NCBI GenBank assembly: GCA_050943335.1
Contig: JBMNOZ010000021.1
Location: 1 to 35,678 of the forward strand
Direction of reading: 5' to 3'
Length of the DNA: 35,678 nt
Source of the DNA: JBMNOZ01 sp050943335
Lineage (GTDB): Bacteria; Bacillota; Desulfitobacteriia; Desulfitobacteriales; Syntrophobotulaceae
In this document: piece after piece, positions 22,012 to 30,436 of the stretch
Position numbering within the stretch: position 1 is the first letter of the stretch
Layout: the number at the start of each line of letters is the position of its first letter
The notes under the pieces: generated by a model
Databases searched by the model: none
Told to the model about the DNA's origin: nothing
Seen by the model: only the letters and a program-made list of their open reading frames with translations
Position numbers and translations under genes: made by a program

Positions 22012-22467
22012 TTAATTAATGTCTATATATCTTTTGTTCTGATACCCTGGATCTTTTTTCGGCAATTTGAGGGATAGAATGCCGTTCTTGTACTTTGCTG
22101 TGATGTTATCGGTTTGAACGTTTTCCACATAGAAGCTTCTGCTCATGCTTGAGCATCTTCTCTCTTTTCTGATATACCTGTCGTGTTCTTCACTGATCTC
22201 TTCATTAGCCTGGACATGGATTGTCAACAGGTCGTCATCGAGTTCTACTTTGATGTCTTCCTTGTTCACCCCAGGGATTTCCGCTTCCACGATATATTCC
22301 TGGTCAGTTTCTTTAATGTCCATTTTCATAGTTCCCAATCCGTCGTGAAGCGAGAAAAAGGAATTGTTGAAGAAATTATCAAACGCTCGTTCAAAATCAC
22401 TCCAGGGGCTAATGAAGTTAGGACGACCTACAGGATGATTTTTTTTGAAAGGAGTTAAACCAAACAT
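22012..22467 (-). CDS. Hsp20/alpha-crystallin small heat shock protein
   Basis: This 151-residue ATP-independent holdase has a short Phe-rich N-terminus (SPWSDFERAFDNFFNNSFFS) and an alpha-crystallin domain from about residue 46 (MKMDIKETDQEYIVEAEIPG). The domain ends with the signature AKYKNGILSLKLPKKDP, and an IxI-like tail, YIDIN, follows. GGAGGTG precedes the ATG. The promoter is bracketed by two CtsR-type boxes, so heat induction through loss of CtsR repression is expected. Hsp20 genes under CtsR are known in some Firmicutes. Confidence 0.96.
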   Translation of the reverse strand: MFGLTPFKKNHPVGRPNFISPWSDFERAFDNFFNNSFFSLHDGLGTMKMDIKETDQEYIVEAEIPGVNKEDIKVELDDDLLTIHVQANEEISEEHDRYIRKERRCSSMSRSFYVENVQTDNITAKYKNGILSLKLPKKDPGYQNKRYIDIN

Positions 22468-22494
22468 TAAACATACACCTCCATAAAGTTTGAC

Positions 22495-22511
22495 TTTGAC
22501 TAACTTTGACC
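22495..22511 (-). promoter_or_regulatory. CtsR box 1, downstream of the hsp20 -10
   Basis: The minus strand reads GGTCAAA-GTT-AGTCAAA, an exact CtsR heptad repeat (RGTCAAA-N3-RGTCAAA). A third TTTGAC half follows with a one-base overlap (22489-22495). It covers the transcription start region. Confidence 0.85.
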
Positions 22512-22518
22512 TTTAGTT

Positions 22519-22549
22519 ATTATATACCTCAAATCGCCTGTGAATTCAA
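22519..22549 (-). promoter_or_regulatory. Promoter of hsp20
   Basis: The -10 TATAAT lies at 22524-22519 and TTGAAT at 22549-22544 is the best -35, with a long 19-nt spacer. It is bracketed by the two CtsR boxes. Confidence 0.6.
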
Positions 22550-22557
22550 CTCCTTTT

Positions 22558-22574
22558 TCTGACCTTTTTTGACC
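22558..22574 (-). promoter_or_regulatory. CtsR box 2, upstream of the hsp20 -35
   Basis: The minus strand reads GGTCAAA-AAA-GGTCAGA, with the same heptad spacing of 3 nt and one mismatch in the second heptad. Confidence 0.75.
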
Positions 22575-22719
22575 TTTGATTGCTATTTATTTCTATTTTA
22601 TGGACAACACTTTAAATTTCTCTTGATTTCTCCGATTTTTTTAATAATTTGAACTGTCCAAATTCTTGGTAATATGCTACATAAAAATAGCGACGGAATT
22701 TTTATTTTTATTTAAATTG

Positions 22720-22748
22720 TTGACATAACGACTAATAAAAAGCATTAT
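22720..22748 (+). promoter_or_regulatory. Promoter of the LysE-family gene
   Basis: TTGACA (22720-22725), a 17-nt spacer and CATTAT (22743-22748) lie 49 nt before the start codon. Confidence 0.6.
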
Positions 22749-22796
22749 AAAGGATATGTAAAAAGGATATTAGAAAATATAAAAGAGGAAAACAAC

Positions 22797-23444
22797 ATGG
22801 TTTTGTGGGGAATATTTATTAGCGCGTTTTTAATAGGTTTTTCCGGGGCAATGATGCCTGGACCTATGTTGGGGGTCACGATTGAAGCCAGCTTTAAAAA
22901 AGGGTGGACGGCGGGGCCTTTGATAGTATTAGGGCATGGAATACTGGAACTTATATTAATTATCATCATGATGCTCGGACTTAAAGATTTTTTTGCCAAT
23001 CCGACAGTTGCAGGGTTTATCGGTTTGTTCGGCGGCGCTTTTCTTTTATGGATGGGCTATGGAATGATAAAATCCGGTATAAAAAAGTCAGTTTCTTTGG
23101 AAAACAAACAAGCAGGGAAAAGTAAAGGGATGAAAAATCTTGTATTGGCTGGAGTGCTTGTAAGCGCTGCTAATCCGTACTTTATTCTCTGGTGGGCATC
23201 AGCGGGGATGGAATTAACCCGCCAGGCATATACTTTAGGTTTAATCGGTGTTTCAGTCTTTTTCATAGGGCACATTCTATCGGACTTAGTATGGTATTCA
23301 GCAGTATCTACGGCATTTTCCAAAGGAAAGAAACTGATAAGTGATGCCGTATATCACAAAGTTGTTTTAGTGCTGGGTATATTTATTGTAGGATTTTCAA
23401 TGTATTTTATAGGTAGCGGATGGAAAATGCTTCAAATGCTGTGA
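22797..23444 (+). CDS. LysE-family exporter
   Basis: This 215-residue membrane protein has six hydrophobic segments and the LysE/RhtB signature near the N-terminus, GFSGAMMPGPMLGVTIEASF (residues about 14-33). A second conserved part is LAGVLVSAANPYFILWWASA (about 115-134). The family exports amino acids or other small metabolites using the proton gradient; the substrate cannot be inferred here. AGAGGAAAA precedes the ATG. It is monocistronic, between its own promoter and the terminator at 23491. Confidence 0.92.
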   Translation: MVLWGIFISAFLIGFSGAMMPGPMLGVTIEASFKKGWTAGPLIVLGHGILELILIIIMMLGLKDFFANPTVAGFIGLFGGAFLLWMGYGMIKSGIKKSVSLENKQAGKSKGMKNLVLAGVLVSAANPYFILWWASAGMELTRQAYTLGLIGVSVFFIGHILSDLVWYSAVSTAFSKGKKLISDAVYHKVVLVLGIFIVGFSMYFIGSGWKMLQML

Positions 23445-23490
23445 ATTTCAGAGCGGACTTTTAAAACAACAATAAGGAGAAATTGTAGAA

Positions 23491-23536
23491 TTAAACCTGA
23501 AGTTTTGGTCCAGTGTTAACATCAGGTTTAAATTTT
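23491..23536 (+). terminator. Terminator of the LysE-family gene
   Basis: TTAAACCTGA (23491-23500) pairs with TCAGGTTTAA (23522-23531) over 10 bp, and ATTTT follows. The loop is 21 nt. Confidence 0.7.
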
Positions 23537-23625
23537 GTTATAATTCAAAAATATGATCAAAATTCTAAGAAAAGGAGTGAAGCAGAGAAGCTTAAAGTAT
23601 TTTAGCGTTTGACTCTGCATTAATA

Positions 23626-24714
23626 ATGAGAATTGGTTTAATAGGATTGCCCACCGTGGGGAAGACATCGCTATTTAACCTTTTGACCGGTTCAAATCTT
23701 GAAATCAAGGATTATTCCCAAGGAAAAGTGGAAGCAAATCTAGGGATCGCCAAGATACCTGATGAGCGAATAGATTTTTTAGCTGAGATTTATCAGCCGA
23801 GAAAAACCACTTACGCTACTATTGAAGTTATCGATGTGCCCGGTCTTGTTAAAGGATCGAGTACGGGAAAAGGAGTAGGGAATCAGTTTTTAGATAATGT
23901 CCGTAAGGTCGATGCTCTGATCCACGTTTTAAGAGTTTTTGAAAATGAAAATGTTCTTCATAACGAAGGATCTATTGATCCTTTAAGGGATATTGAAACT
24001 ATAAATTTAGAGCTTTTGTTTTCCGACCTAGGGGTTATTGAGAACCGTATCCGGCGCCTTAAGTCTTCTAAGAAGATAACAAAAGAAAATCAAAAAGAAT
24101 TAGCAGTGTTGGAAAAATGCAAAGAAGGTCTCGAAAATGGGCTTTTGATCCATAACCTGAATCTCACCCCGGAAGAAAGCGAGTTGCTAAGGACTTTTTC
24201 GTTTCTATCAGAGAAACCCATGATTATTGTGGCAAATTTGGATGAAAATCAGCTTAAGGCGAACGATTATCCCGGCAAAGAAGCGCTAGAAGAATATACC
24301 CAGAGTACAAATACCCCCCTTATCCACCTCTGTATAAAGACAGAGCTGGAGATCAACGAATTGGATCCTGAAGACCGGGAGTTATTTATTCAGGATCTCG
24401 GGATTAAGGAATCCGGTTTGACTATCTTGGCTAAGACCGCTTATGAGTATCTTGGTCTAATATCATTTCTCACAACCGGACCAGATGAAGTCCGGGCCTG
24501 GCCTATTAAAAAAAATACAACTGCCCGGAAGGCAGCGGGGAAAATACATTCAGATATTGAAAGAGGTTTTATTCGGGCTGAAGTGTGTAGATTTCAAGAT
24601 TTGCGGGAACTAGGGTCCATGTCCAAAGTCAAAGAAAAGGGACTAGTTACTTTAGAGGGTAAGGATTATATTGTCCAGGACGGAGATATTATCAATTTTC
24701 GTTTTAACGTCTAG
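23626..24714 (+). CDS. YchF/Obg-type GTP/ATP-binding protein
   Basis: This 362-residue P-loop protein of the Obg-HflX/YchF group has G1 GLPTVGKTSLFNLLTG, DVPGLVKGSSTGKGVGNQFL (G3), a coiled-coil insert (about 115-170) and a C-terminal TGS/DUF933-like region. Signatures of that region are TTGPDEVRAWPIKKNTTARKA, GKIHSDIERGFIRAEV and YIVQDGDIINFRFNV. YchF proteins hydrolyse ATP and bind ribosomes. G1 has KT-SLF where canonical YchF has KS-TLF, and the protein looks like a divergent paralogue. There is no good binding site at ATG 23626; AAGGAGTG at 23573 leads instead to a short upstream frame. Confidence 0.88.
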   Translation: MRIGLIGLPTVGKTSLFNLLTGSNLEIKDYSQGKVEANLGIAKIPDERIDFLAEIYQPRKTTYATIEVIDVPGLVKGSSTGKGVGNQFLDNVRKVDALIHVLRVFENENVLHNEGSIDPLRDIETINLELLFSDLGVIENRIRRLKSSKKITKENQKELAVLEKCKEGLENGLLIHNLNLTPEESELLRTFSFLSEKPMIIVANLDENQLKANDYPGKEALEEYTQSTNTPLIHLCIKTELEINELDPEDRELFIQDLGIKESGLTILAKTAYEYLGLISFLTTGPDEVRAWPIKKNTTARKAAGKIHSDIERGFIRAEVCRFQDLRELGSMSKVKEKGLVTLEGKDYIVQDGDIINFRFNV

Positions 24715-24719
24715 AATCC

Positions 24720-26120
24720 CTATCCAAAGCCCAATAGGTAGGCGGTTTGGGCTACAAGGAAGCAAATCAAAAACGCCACTCCGGTTGGGATTAGGAAAAA
24801 TAAAAAGGTCCATTTTTTGCTGCCGGTTTCCTTCAAGGCGGTGAGCAAGGTAGTGCCGCAGGGCCAATGAAGAAGAGCAAAGAGCATTGTGCATACTGCT
24901 GTTAACCAAGTCCAACCGTTGTTGAGCAATAGAGTTTGAAGCTCGGCCAAGCTATTGAGTTCCAACATATAGCCTGTGGACAGATAACTCATAATAATAA
25001 TTGGAAAAACGATTTCATTAGCCGGAAGCCCTAGGATAAAAGCCAGAAGAATAAAACCGTCAAGACCGATTGCCTGGGCGAGAGGATGTAAACTATTGGC
25101 TACAAGAGTTAAAATACTCACTTCCCCGAGGTAGGTATTGGCTAGGATCCAGGTGAGAGCCCCTGCTGGTGCTGCTACCAGGACAGCCCTTCTTAAAACA
25201 AAAATTGTTCTATCGATAAGAGAACGGTAGAGAACCGAGGCGATTTTTGGCCGCCGAAAGGGAGGAAGCTCCAGAACCATGGATGAAGGTTCTCCTTTGA
25301 GAAGGGTATGGGAAAGAGCCCAGGAGACCACGAAAGTGATAACAATTCCAAAAAGGATGAGCCCGGTAATAAGAGCGGCAACTGCTGCGGTCTGGAAATG
25401 GGCAGCTAGCGCTCCCGCTCCAAAAATTGTTCCCAGGGCAAAAAATATCGGCAACCTCCCGTTGCAAGGAACAAAATTGTTGGTTAGGATAGCGATTAAT
25501 CTCTCTCGGGGAGAATCGATTATTCGGCAGGACACAACTGCTGCCGCGTTACAACCAAAACCCATGCACATGGTCAGACTTTGTTTGCCGCAGGCGTTTG
25601 CTTTTTTAAAAATATGGTCCAGGTTGAAAGAGACCCGCGGGAGATATCCTAAATCTTCGAGGAGTGTAAACAGTGGAAAAAAGATAGCCATGGGGGGGAG
25701 CATTACAGAGACGACCCAGGCCATACTTCGATAGATACCCAATACTAGAACGCCGTGCAGCCAGTCCGGACTGCCAAGGGAGATAAAGATTTCGGTAAGT
25801 ACATCTTGGAAGCTAAAAAACAAATGCGCCAGAAAATCTGAAGGTACATTGGCGCCAACTATTGTTATCCATAGAACTACACATAGAAGCCCAAGCATAA
25901 TGGGGTAACCAAAAACACTAGAAGTAAGAATGTTATCCAACCTTTCGGTGTAATCCATTTTTTGGTCTTTTCGGATAACATTTTTTTGTGTTATTTTTTC
26001 TACATTAGAGAAAATATCCTCCACTATTTTATCCCCGAAAACATTACCCCTTGAAACGCGAAGCGATTTGGCTTTATTATGCAGTTTTTTTAAACCAATG
26101 CTATCGGTAAGATTATTCAT
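24720..26120 (-). CDS. feoB: FeoB membrane domain, separate ORF (ferrous iron channel)
   Basis: These 466 residues correspond to the C-terminal part of FeoB. After about 75 polar residues with KADAMAGE-like helix positions (AKSLRVSRGNVFGDKIVEDI) come 8-10 membrane spans. They include the gate domains with MCMGFGCNAAAVVSCRIIDS (conserved GCN) and VPCNGRLPIFFALG, and the second gate copy FILGLPANEIVFPIIIMSYL. The usual N-terminal GTPase is on the preceding ORF; the two overlap by ATGA. Fe(II) uptake into the cytoplasm is the expected role. It ends convergently with the YchF gene, 5 nt apart. Confidence 0.93.
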   Translation of the reverse strand: MNNLTDSIGLKKLHNKAKSLRVSRGNVFGDKIVEDIFSNVEKITQKNVIRKDQKMDYTERLDNILTSSVFGYPIMLGLLCVVLWITIVGANVPSDFLAHLFFSFQDVLTEIFISLGSPDWLHGVLVLGIYRSMAWVVSVMLPPMAIFFPLFTLLEDLGYLPRVSFNLDHIFKKANACGKQSLTMCMGFGCNAAAVVSCRIIDSPRERLIAILTNNFVPCNGRLPIFFALGTIFGAGALAAHFQTAAVAALITGLILFGIVITFVVSWALSHTLLKGEPSSMVLELPPFRRPKIASVLYRSLIDRTIFVLRRAVLVAAPAGALTWILANTYLGEVSILTLVANSLHPLAQAIGLDGFILLAFILGLPANEIVFPIIIMSYLSTGYMLELNSLAELQTLLLNNGWTWLTAVCTMLFALLHWPCGTTLLTALKETGSKKWTFLFFLIPTGVAFLICFLVAQTAYLLGFG

Positions 26121-26893
26121 AGATTAACTAAACCTCCCTGTTCAGCTCCGGTTTTGTGCATTTCAAAATGTTTGGAAATATTATCGATCAGTTTTACATC
26201 TCCGTCCAAAAGCCGTAGGGCGATCCAGCGCGGTTTTAAAAAATCATTTAAACCTATTTCTTCGATTAAGGGAACCAGTTGGTTGATGGCTTCTTCTACT
26301 TCGCGTGAATATTTAATTTGAGCAAGAGGGCCTCTGTTCTGACCGGTTGCCACTTGATAGACTGCTTCCTTCAACTCTTGAATTCCAATTTTATGACGAG
26401 CGGCCATAGCGACTACTGGGACGCCTAATGTTTGCTCTAACCCGGCAAAATCAATGGTGATATTCTTTTTTTTAGCTTCATCTATAAGATTAACGGCGAC
26501 GACAACTTGGGAGCTTATCTCCATCACCTGGAGGGCGAGATTTAGGTTTCGCTCCAAGGCAGTGGCATCCAAAACAACAATGATAACTTCTGGTTTTCCA
26601 AAACAAAGAAAATCCCGGGCGATTTCTTCCTCCACACTATGGGCGAGTAGTGAATATGTACCGGGTAGATCTATGAGCAGAAAATTTCTGCCTTGGAACT
26701 TAAAAGTCCCCTGGGCGTGATCGACAGTTTTGCCGGGCCAGTTTCCGGTATGTTGTTTCAAACCTGTTAAGGCGTTAAATACAGTGCTCTTACCGACATT
26801 GGGATTACCTGCCAAGGCAATAACTATTTGATCTTCCCGGGCATTGATGCCAAAATGTTCTCGAAGTATTCTGCGATGGGAATTTATTTTCAT
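26117..26893 (-). CDS. feoB: FeoB GTPase domain, separate ORF
   Basis: This 258-residue G protein is the N-terminal part of FeoB. It has G1 GNPNVGKSTVFNALTG, the FeoB-specific G2 region KQHTGNWPGKTVDHAQG, G3 DLPGTYSL, and G4 VNLIDEAKKK. The GDI/helical region (about 175-240) includes PRWIALRLLDGD. The protein ends LVNL at TGA, which overlaps the next ATG, so both halves are coupled and should assemble as a two-part FeoB. GAGGAAGT lies before the ATG at 26893. This is an uncommon but not unique split; it does not look like decay, since both parts are intact. Confidence 0.93.
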   Translation of the reverse strand: MKINSHRRILREHFGINAREDQIVIALAGNPNVGKSTVFNALTGLKQHTGNWPGKTVDHAQGTFKFQGRNFLLIDLPGTYSLLAHSVEEEIARDFLCFGKPEVIIVVLDATALERNLNLALQVMEISSQVVVAVNLIDEAKKKNITIDFAGLEQTLGVPVVAMAARHKIGIQELKEAVYQVATGQNRGPLAQIKYSREVEEAINQLVPLIEEIGLNDFLKPRWIALRLLDGDVKLIDNISKHFEMHKTGAEQGGLVNL

Positions 26894-26921
26894 GAGACTT
26901 CCTCCTGATTCTTAAAAATAA

Positions 26922-27182
26922 TCATAATGGATAAACATCAATTTTTTCAGCATCCTCTTTTCGCAAAGCGATAGTTGTGCCCCTTACCTTGTAGGCACTG
27001 GGATCCCCGGTTGGGCCTCGACGAACACAACTGACCAATGTTCCCGGAATAATACCCAGATCCATTATCCGGCGGCGTAAGAGACCGTTTATATGTATTT
27101 TTTCTATAGTGCAAGTTGAACCAACTTTTACTTTATAAAGAGATGTTTTTTTAGGCAAGCTATATCCTTTGGAGTTAAACAT
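26922..27182 (-). CDS. feoA: FeoA SH3-like protein of ferrous iron uptake
   Basis: These 86 residues include the FeoA core, KVGSTCTIEKIHINGLLRRR, MDLGIIPGTLVSCVRRGPTG and DPSAYKVRGTTIALRKEDAE. FeoA assists FeoB at the membrane. It is 28 nt upstream of the GTPase ORF in the same operon. GGGAAGGGA precedes the ATG. An inverted repeat, TCAAAAG-N3-CTTTTGA, lies 78 nt upstream and could be an operator. Confidence 0.94.
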   Translation of the reverse strand: MFNSKGYSLPKKTSLYKVKVGSTCTIEKIHINGLLRRRIMDLGIIPGTLVSCVRRGPTGDPSAYKVRGTTIALRKEDAEKIDVYPL

Positions 27183-27260
27183 ATCCCTTCCCCCATTTTG
27201 AGATTTATTTCCAAGGAATCTCGTTAATCTTTTTCTAGACTATCTTTCATATACTACTAC

Positions 27261-27277
27261 TCAAAAGTTGCTTTTGA
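27261..27277. promoter_or_regulatory. Inverted repeat upstream of feoA
   Basis: TCAAAAG-TTG-CTTTTGA is a perfect 7+3+7 repeat. It lies in the probable promoter region of the feo operon. It does not resemble a classical Fur box, and the binding protein is unknown. Confidence 0.4.
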
Positions 27278-27412
27278 CACAATTTCCGGAGAGCCAAATC
27301 ACGGTAATATATGACGTTTGGAAATTTATTTTTTTGTGTTAGGGCAAAAAAAATCTTGCACATCTGGCGACATTCAGTCAAAATAAAGAAAAATAAAGTA
27401 CTCAAGAAAAAA

Positions 27413-27445
27413 TCTCAATATGAAACCTGGAGTTTCAAAATGAGA
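27413..27445. promoter_or_regulatory. Two-tier inverted repeat, candidate sigma-54 activator site
   Basis: TCTCA (27413-27417) and TGAGA (27441-27445) form the outer pair, and TGAAAC (27421-27426) and GTTTCA (27432-27437) the inner pair. They are separated by ATA and AAA and centred on CTGGA. The centre lies about 157 nt upstream of the -24 element, a typical distance for an enhancer-binding protein; the activator encoded at 30522 is the obvious candidate. Confidence 0.75.
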
Positions 27446-27585
27446 CGATTTTGGCTTTAAAAAAGATATATTTTATTGCAAGTAATAATAAGGGGTTATT
27501 TTATTACAGCATTTAGATTCAGATGTGGCCTGGATTAGATTGAAATGCCTATTGAAACAAAAAAAATTAAGCCTCTGCCGGGTTT

Positions 27586-27601
27586 TGGCACGGTAATTGC
27601 A
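27586..27601 (+). promoter_or_regulatory. Sigma-54 promoter of the aminotransferase operon
   Basis: TGGCAC-GGTAA-TTGCA matches the sigma-54 consensus (GG at 27587-27588, GC at 27599-27600, exactly 12 nt apart). It lies 85 nt before the aminotransferase start. Confidence 0.93.
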
Positions 27602-27673
27602 TCTATATTTTAGTAACATCAGCAATAGAGAAACAATGTTGATGAACAAATATTTTAAGAGGGGGAACGCATA

Positions 27674-29053
27674 GTGATTAATGAAAAGGATTTAGCTCAA
27701 TTATCCCATCCTGAAGCTCCGGTGATAAAAACAGCCATACCCGGACCAATAGCGGCTAAGGATTTTGAAAAATCTCTTGCTTATGAGTCCATGGCTCGTG
27801 GAGCCGGTAAGGCGCCGATGGTGTTTGCCGAGGGTAAAGGAGCTACCGTAATGGATCCTGACGGTAATATTTTTATAGATATTACGGCTGGTGTTGCTGT
27901 TAACTCCGTGGGGAGATGTCATCCTCGGGTTATTGAAGCTATGAAAGAGCAAATGGGGACTTTGATGCACGGCACTGACGGTTCCGCTCTAAAACGCACA
28001 GAATTAGCAGAAAGAATTTCACAAATCGCCCCTGCCGGGTTACGTGAAAATTGCATAACCCATTTTGGCCAATCCGGTAGTGCAGCAGTAGAAACTGCCA
28101 TTAAATTTACCCGTAAGATAACTGGCAGAACCCAATTGGCTGCTTTTCACGGTGCTTACCACGGTGTTTGGTTAGGCGGGAACTCCCTAACTACAGGTGA
28201 TGGCTATCGTAAGGGCTACGGTCCTTTTATACCTGGTGTTGTTCATTTACCCTATCCTTACTGCTATCGTTGTCCTTTCGGCATGGAGCACCCTAGCTGT
28301 AATCTACAATGCGCGAAATATGTAGATTATGTTCTTAACACCCCGTATACAGGTGCGGACGATGTAGGCGCTTTGTTTATTGAAACTATTCAAGGTGAAA
28401 GCGGTTATGTTCCTACACCTCCCGGTTACCTGGAAGAGGTAAAAAAAGCTTGTGAAAAACACGGTGCTCTTTTCATTGTTGACGAAATTCAGACAGGTGC
28501 CGGTAGAACCGGTAAGATGTGGCATATAGAAAATACTAATGTAGAACCGGATATGTTGACCTTTGGTAAAGGTATTGGCGGAGATATGCCCGCAGCCGGC
28601 TTAGTTATGCGCAGAGACTTAGCGGCTCAAATCGCAGATAGCTCTCAGCCTAATACATGGGGTGTGAATTCTGTGATCGCTGCGGCAGTTCTTGCGAATA
28701 TCGATATTTTAACCGAGAACGATTCCGCCTTAATTAAACGTGCTGGTGTACTCGGTGCTGATATCTCCAAATGGCTCAAAGATGCGGCACAGGATATAGA
28801 GACAATAGGGGATGTCCGCGGTGAGGGCCTAATGATCGGTATAGAAATGGTTGAGGATAAAGAATCCAAAACTCCGTTGAGCAAGGAAAAAATGGGCAAC
28901 ATTACGGGCGGTCTCCTTAACAATGGAGTTCTTATGGTACCATGCGGACGCTATGGCAATGTATTCCGCTTCATGCCACCGCTAGTGCTAACAAGGGTAC
29001 AGGCTGAAAAAGTAGTAGAGATCTTCTTAGATGTTATTAAGAAAAATCAGTAA
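27674..29053 (+). CDS. Class III (GABA/taurine-type) PLP aminotransferase
   Basis: This 459-residue PLP enzyme has class III signatures: GNIFIDITAGVAVNSVGRCH, HFGQSGSAAVETAIKF, AFHGAYHGVW, IVDEIQTGAGRTGKMW and the Schiff-base lysine Lys299 in TFGKGIGGDMPAAG. A Cys set, Cys197-x2-Cys200-x8-Cys209-x3-Cys213, could bind metal. The amino donor is unknown; GABA, beta-alanine and taurine are typical of the class. It is followed by alanine dehydrogenase, so pyruvate is the probable acceptor. GAGGGGG lies before the start (GTG at 27674). Transcription is from the sigma-54 promoter at 27586. Confidence 0.92.
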   Translation: MINEKDLAQLSHPEAPVIKTAIPGPIAAKDFEKSLAYESMARGAGKAPMVFAEGKGATVMDPDGNIFIDITAGVAVNSVGRCHPRVIEAMKEQMGTLMHGTDGSALKRTELAERISQIAPAGLRENCITHFGQSGSAAVETAIKFTRKITGRTQLAAFHGAYHGVWLGGNSLTTGDGYRKGYGPFIPGVVHLPYPYCYRCPFGMEHPSCNLQCAKYVDYVLNTPYTGADDVGALFIETIQGESGYVPTPPGYLEEVKKACEKHGALFIVDEIQTGAGRTGKMWHIENTNVEPDMLTFGKGIGGDMPAAGLVMRRDLAAQIADSSQPNTWGVNSVIAAAVLANIDILTENDSALIKRAGVLGADISKWLKDAAQDIETIGDVRGEGLMIGIEMVEDKESKTPLSKEKMGNITGGLLNNGVLMVPCGRYGNVFRFMPPLVLTRVQAEKVVEIFLDVIKKNQ

Positions 29054-29108
29054 AAAGTAGATACGATGTAGAAGTATTAGAATTAATATTCAAAAGGTGG
29101 TAGAGCAG

Positions 29109-30248
29109 ATGATTATTGGAGTTCCGAAAGAGATTAAAGATAATGAACACCGGGTAGGCATTACACCCGCTGGAGTAGAGAGTTTTGTTCTCCGCGGCCA
29201 TCAAGTAGTGGTGCAAAAAGACGCCGGCTCCGGAAGTGGAATTCTAGACGAGGAATATATGGAAGCGGGAGCTAGGATCTTAGAGACTGCCAAAGAAGTT
29301 TATGCGGTAGCGGATATGATTATAAAGGTCAAAGAACCTATTGCGGAAGAGTATGAATATTTAAAAGAAGGTCAAACATTATTTACTTATCTTCATTTGG
29401 CAGCCGAGCCGGAGTTAACTAAGGTTCTTATTGAAAAAAGAGTAACGGCCATTGCTTATGAAACAATTCAAGGACCCACTGGCGGGTTACCTCTCCTTCT
29501 TCCCATGAGTGAGGTTGCGGGAAGAATGTCGGTTCAGATCGGTGCTCAATTCTTGGAGAAACAATATGGGGGGAAAGGATTGCTGTTAGCTGGGGTACCG
29601 GGAGTACCTCCGGCTAAGGTAACCATTATTGGCGGTGGCGCCGTGGGGACCAATGCCGCTAAGCGCGCCATCGGTATGGGTGCCGATGTAACCATCCTCG
29701 ATATCGATGCTAACCGTTTACGCTATCTCGATGATATATTCGGTTCCAGAGTAAAAACCCTTATGTCCAACCCCTTTAATATTAGAAATGCTGTCAGGGA
29801 AGCAGATCTATTGATCGGAGCAGTTCTAATCCCGGGTTCAAAAGCACCGAAACTTGTAACCGAAGATATGGTTAAAGAAATGGCTCCTGGTTCAGTTATT
29901 GTAGATGTGGCTATTGACCAGGGAGGCTGTATAGTAACTTGCGACCATACCACAACCCATGCCAATCCCACCTATGAAAAATATGGCGTAATTCATTATA
30001 GTGTGCCTAATATCCCGGGAGCGGTAGCTAGAACTTCTACTTTTGCCCTGACCAATGCTACATTGCCGTATGCTCTCCGACTAGCGGATAAGGGCTACAA
30101 AGCAGCGGTAATGGAGGATTCGGGTTTGGCTAAAGGTGTTAATGTGGTAGCAGGTAAAGTTACTCATAAAGCAGTTGCCGATTCTTTACAATTAGAATAC
30201 ACCCCCTTGGAAAAGGTACTAGAGGAGCAAAAAGAACAAAGTGCCTAA
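29109..30248 (+). CDS. ald: Alanine dehydrogenase
   Basis: Ald oxidises L-alanine to pyruvate and ammonium with NAD. The 379-residue protein has IGVPKEIKDNEHRVGITPAG (substrate Arg), IIKVKEPI (Lys), LFTYLHLAAEPELT (His), a Rossmann loop VTIIGGGAVGTNAAKRAIGM and VDVAIDQGGCIVTCDHTTTH. ATG 29109 has AAAGGTGG 8 nt upstream; an earlier GTG overlaps that site. It is 55 nt after the aminotransferase, with no terminator between. Together they would regenerate pyruvate and release amine nitrogen as ammonium, yielding NADH. Confidence 0.97.
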   Translation: MIIGVPKEIKDNEHRVGITPAGVESFVLRGHQVVVQKDAGSGSGILDEEYMEAGARILETAKEVYAVADMIIKVKEPIAEEYEYLKEGQTLFTYLHLAAEPELTKVLIEKRVTAIAYETIQGPTGGLPLLLPMSEVAGRMSVQIGAQFLEKQYGGKGLLLAGVPGVPPAKVTIIGGGAVGTNAAKRAIGMGADVTILDIDANRLRYLDDIFGSRVKTLMSNPFNIRNAVREADLLIGAVLIPGSKAPKLVTEDMVKEMAPGSVIVDVAIDQGGCIVTCDHTTTHANPTYEKYGVIHYSVPNIPGAVARTSTFALTNATLPYALRLADKGYKAAVMEDSGLAKGVNVVAGKVTHKAVADSLQLEYTPLEKVLEEQKEQSA

Positions 30249-30277
30249 AGTCTCCCCGACCAAGGAATTCAAGGGAA

Positions 30278-30315
30278 AATCATGCCGGCCAATTTTTAGG
30301 CGGGCATGATTTTTT
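30278..30315 (+). terminator. Terminator of the aminotransferase-ald operon
   Basis: AATCATGCC (30278-30286) pairs with GGCATGATT (30303-30311), and an inner GCC/GGC stem follows across a G-G mismatch. The loop is AATTTTTA and a T-run follows to 30315. Confidence 0.9.
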
Positions 30316-30436
30316 CGGTCTTTAAAGGAAAAAAAGAAAAAGATTGATGGATCTTTGTTGGCTTGGGAATAAAGATTTCTAATTTGGCGAAAAAGGAGAG
30401 GGCGCGGGAGCTGGGGAGATATGCTGTAAAGAGTTG

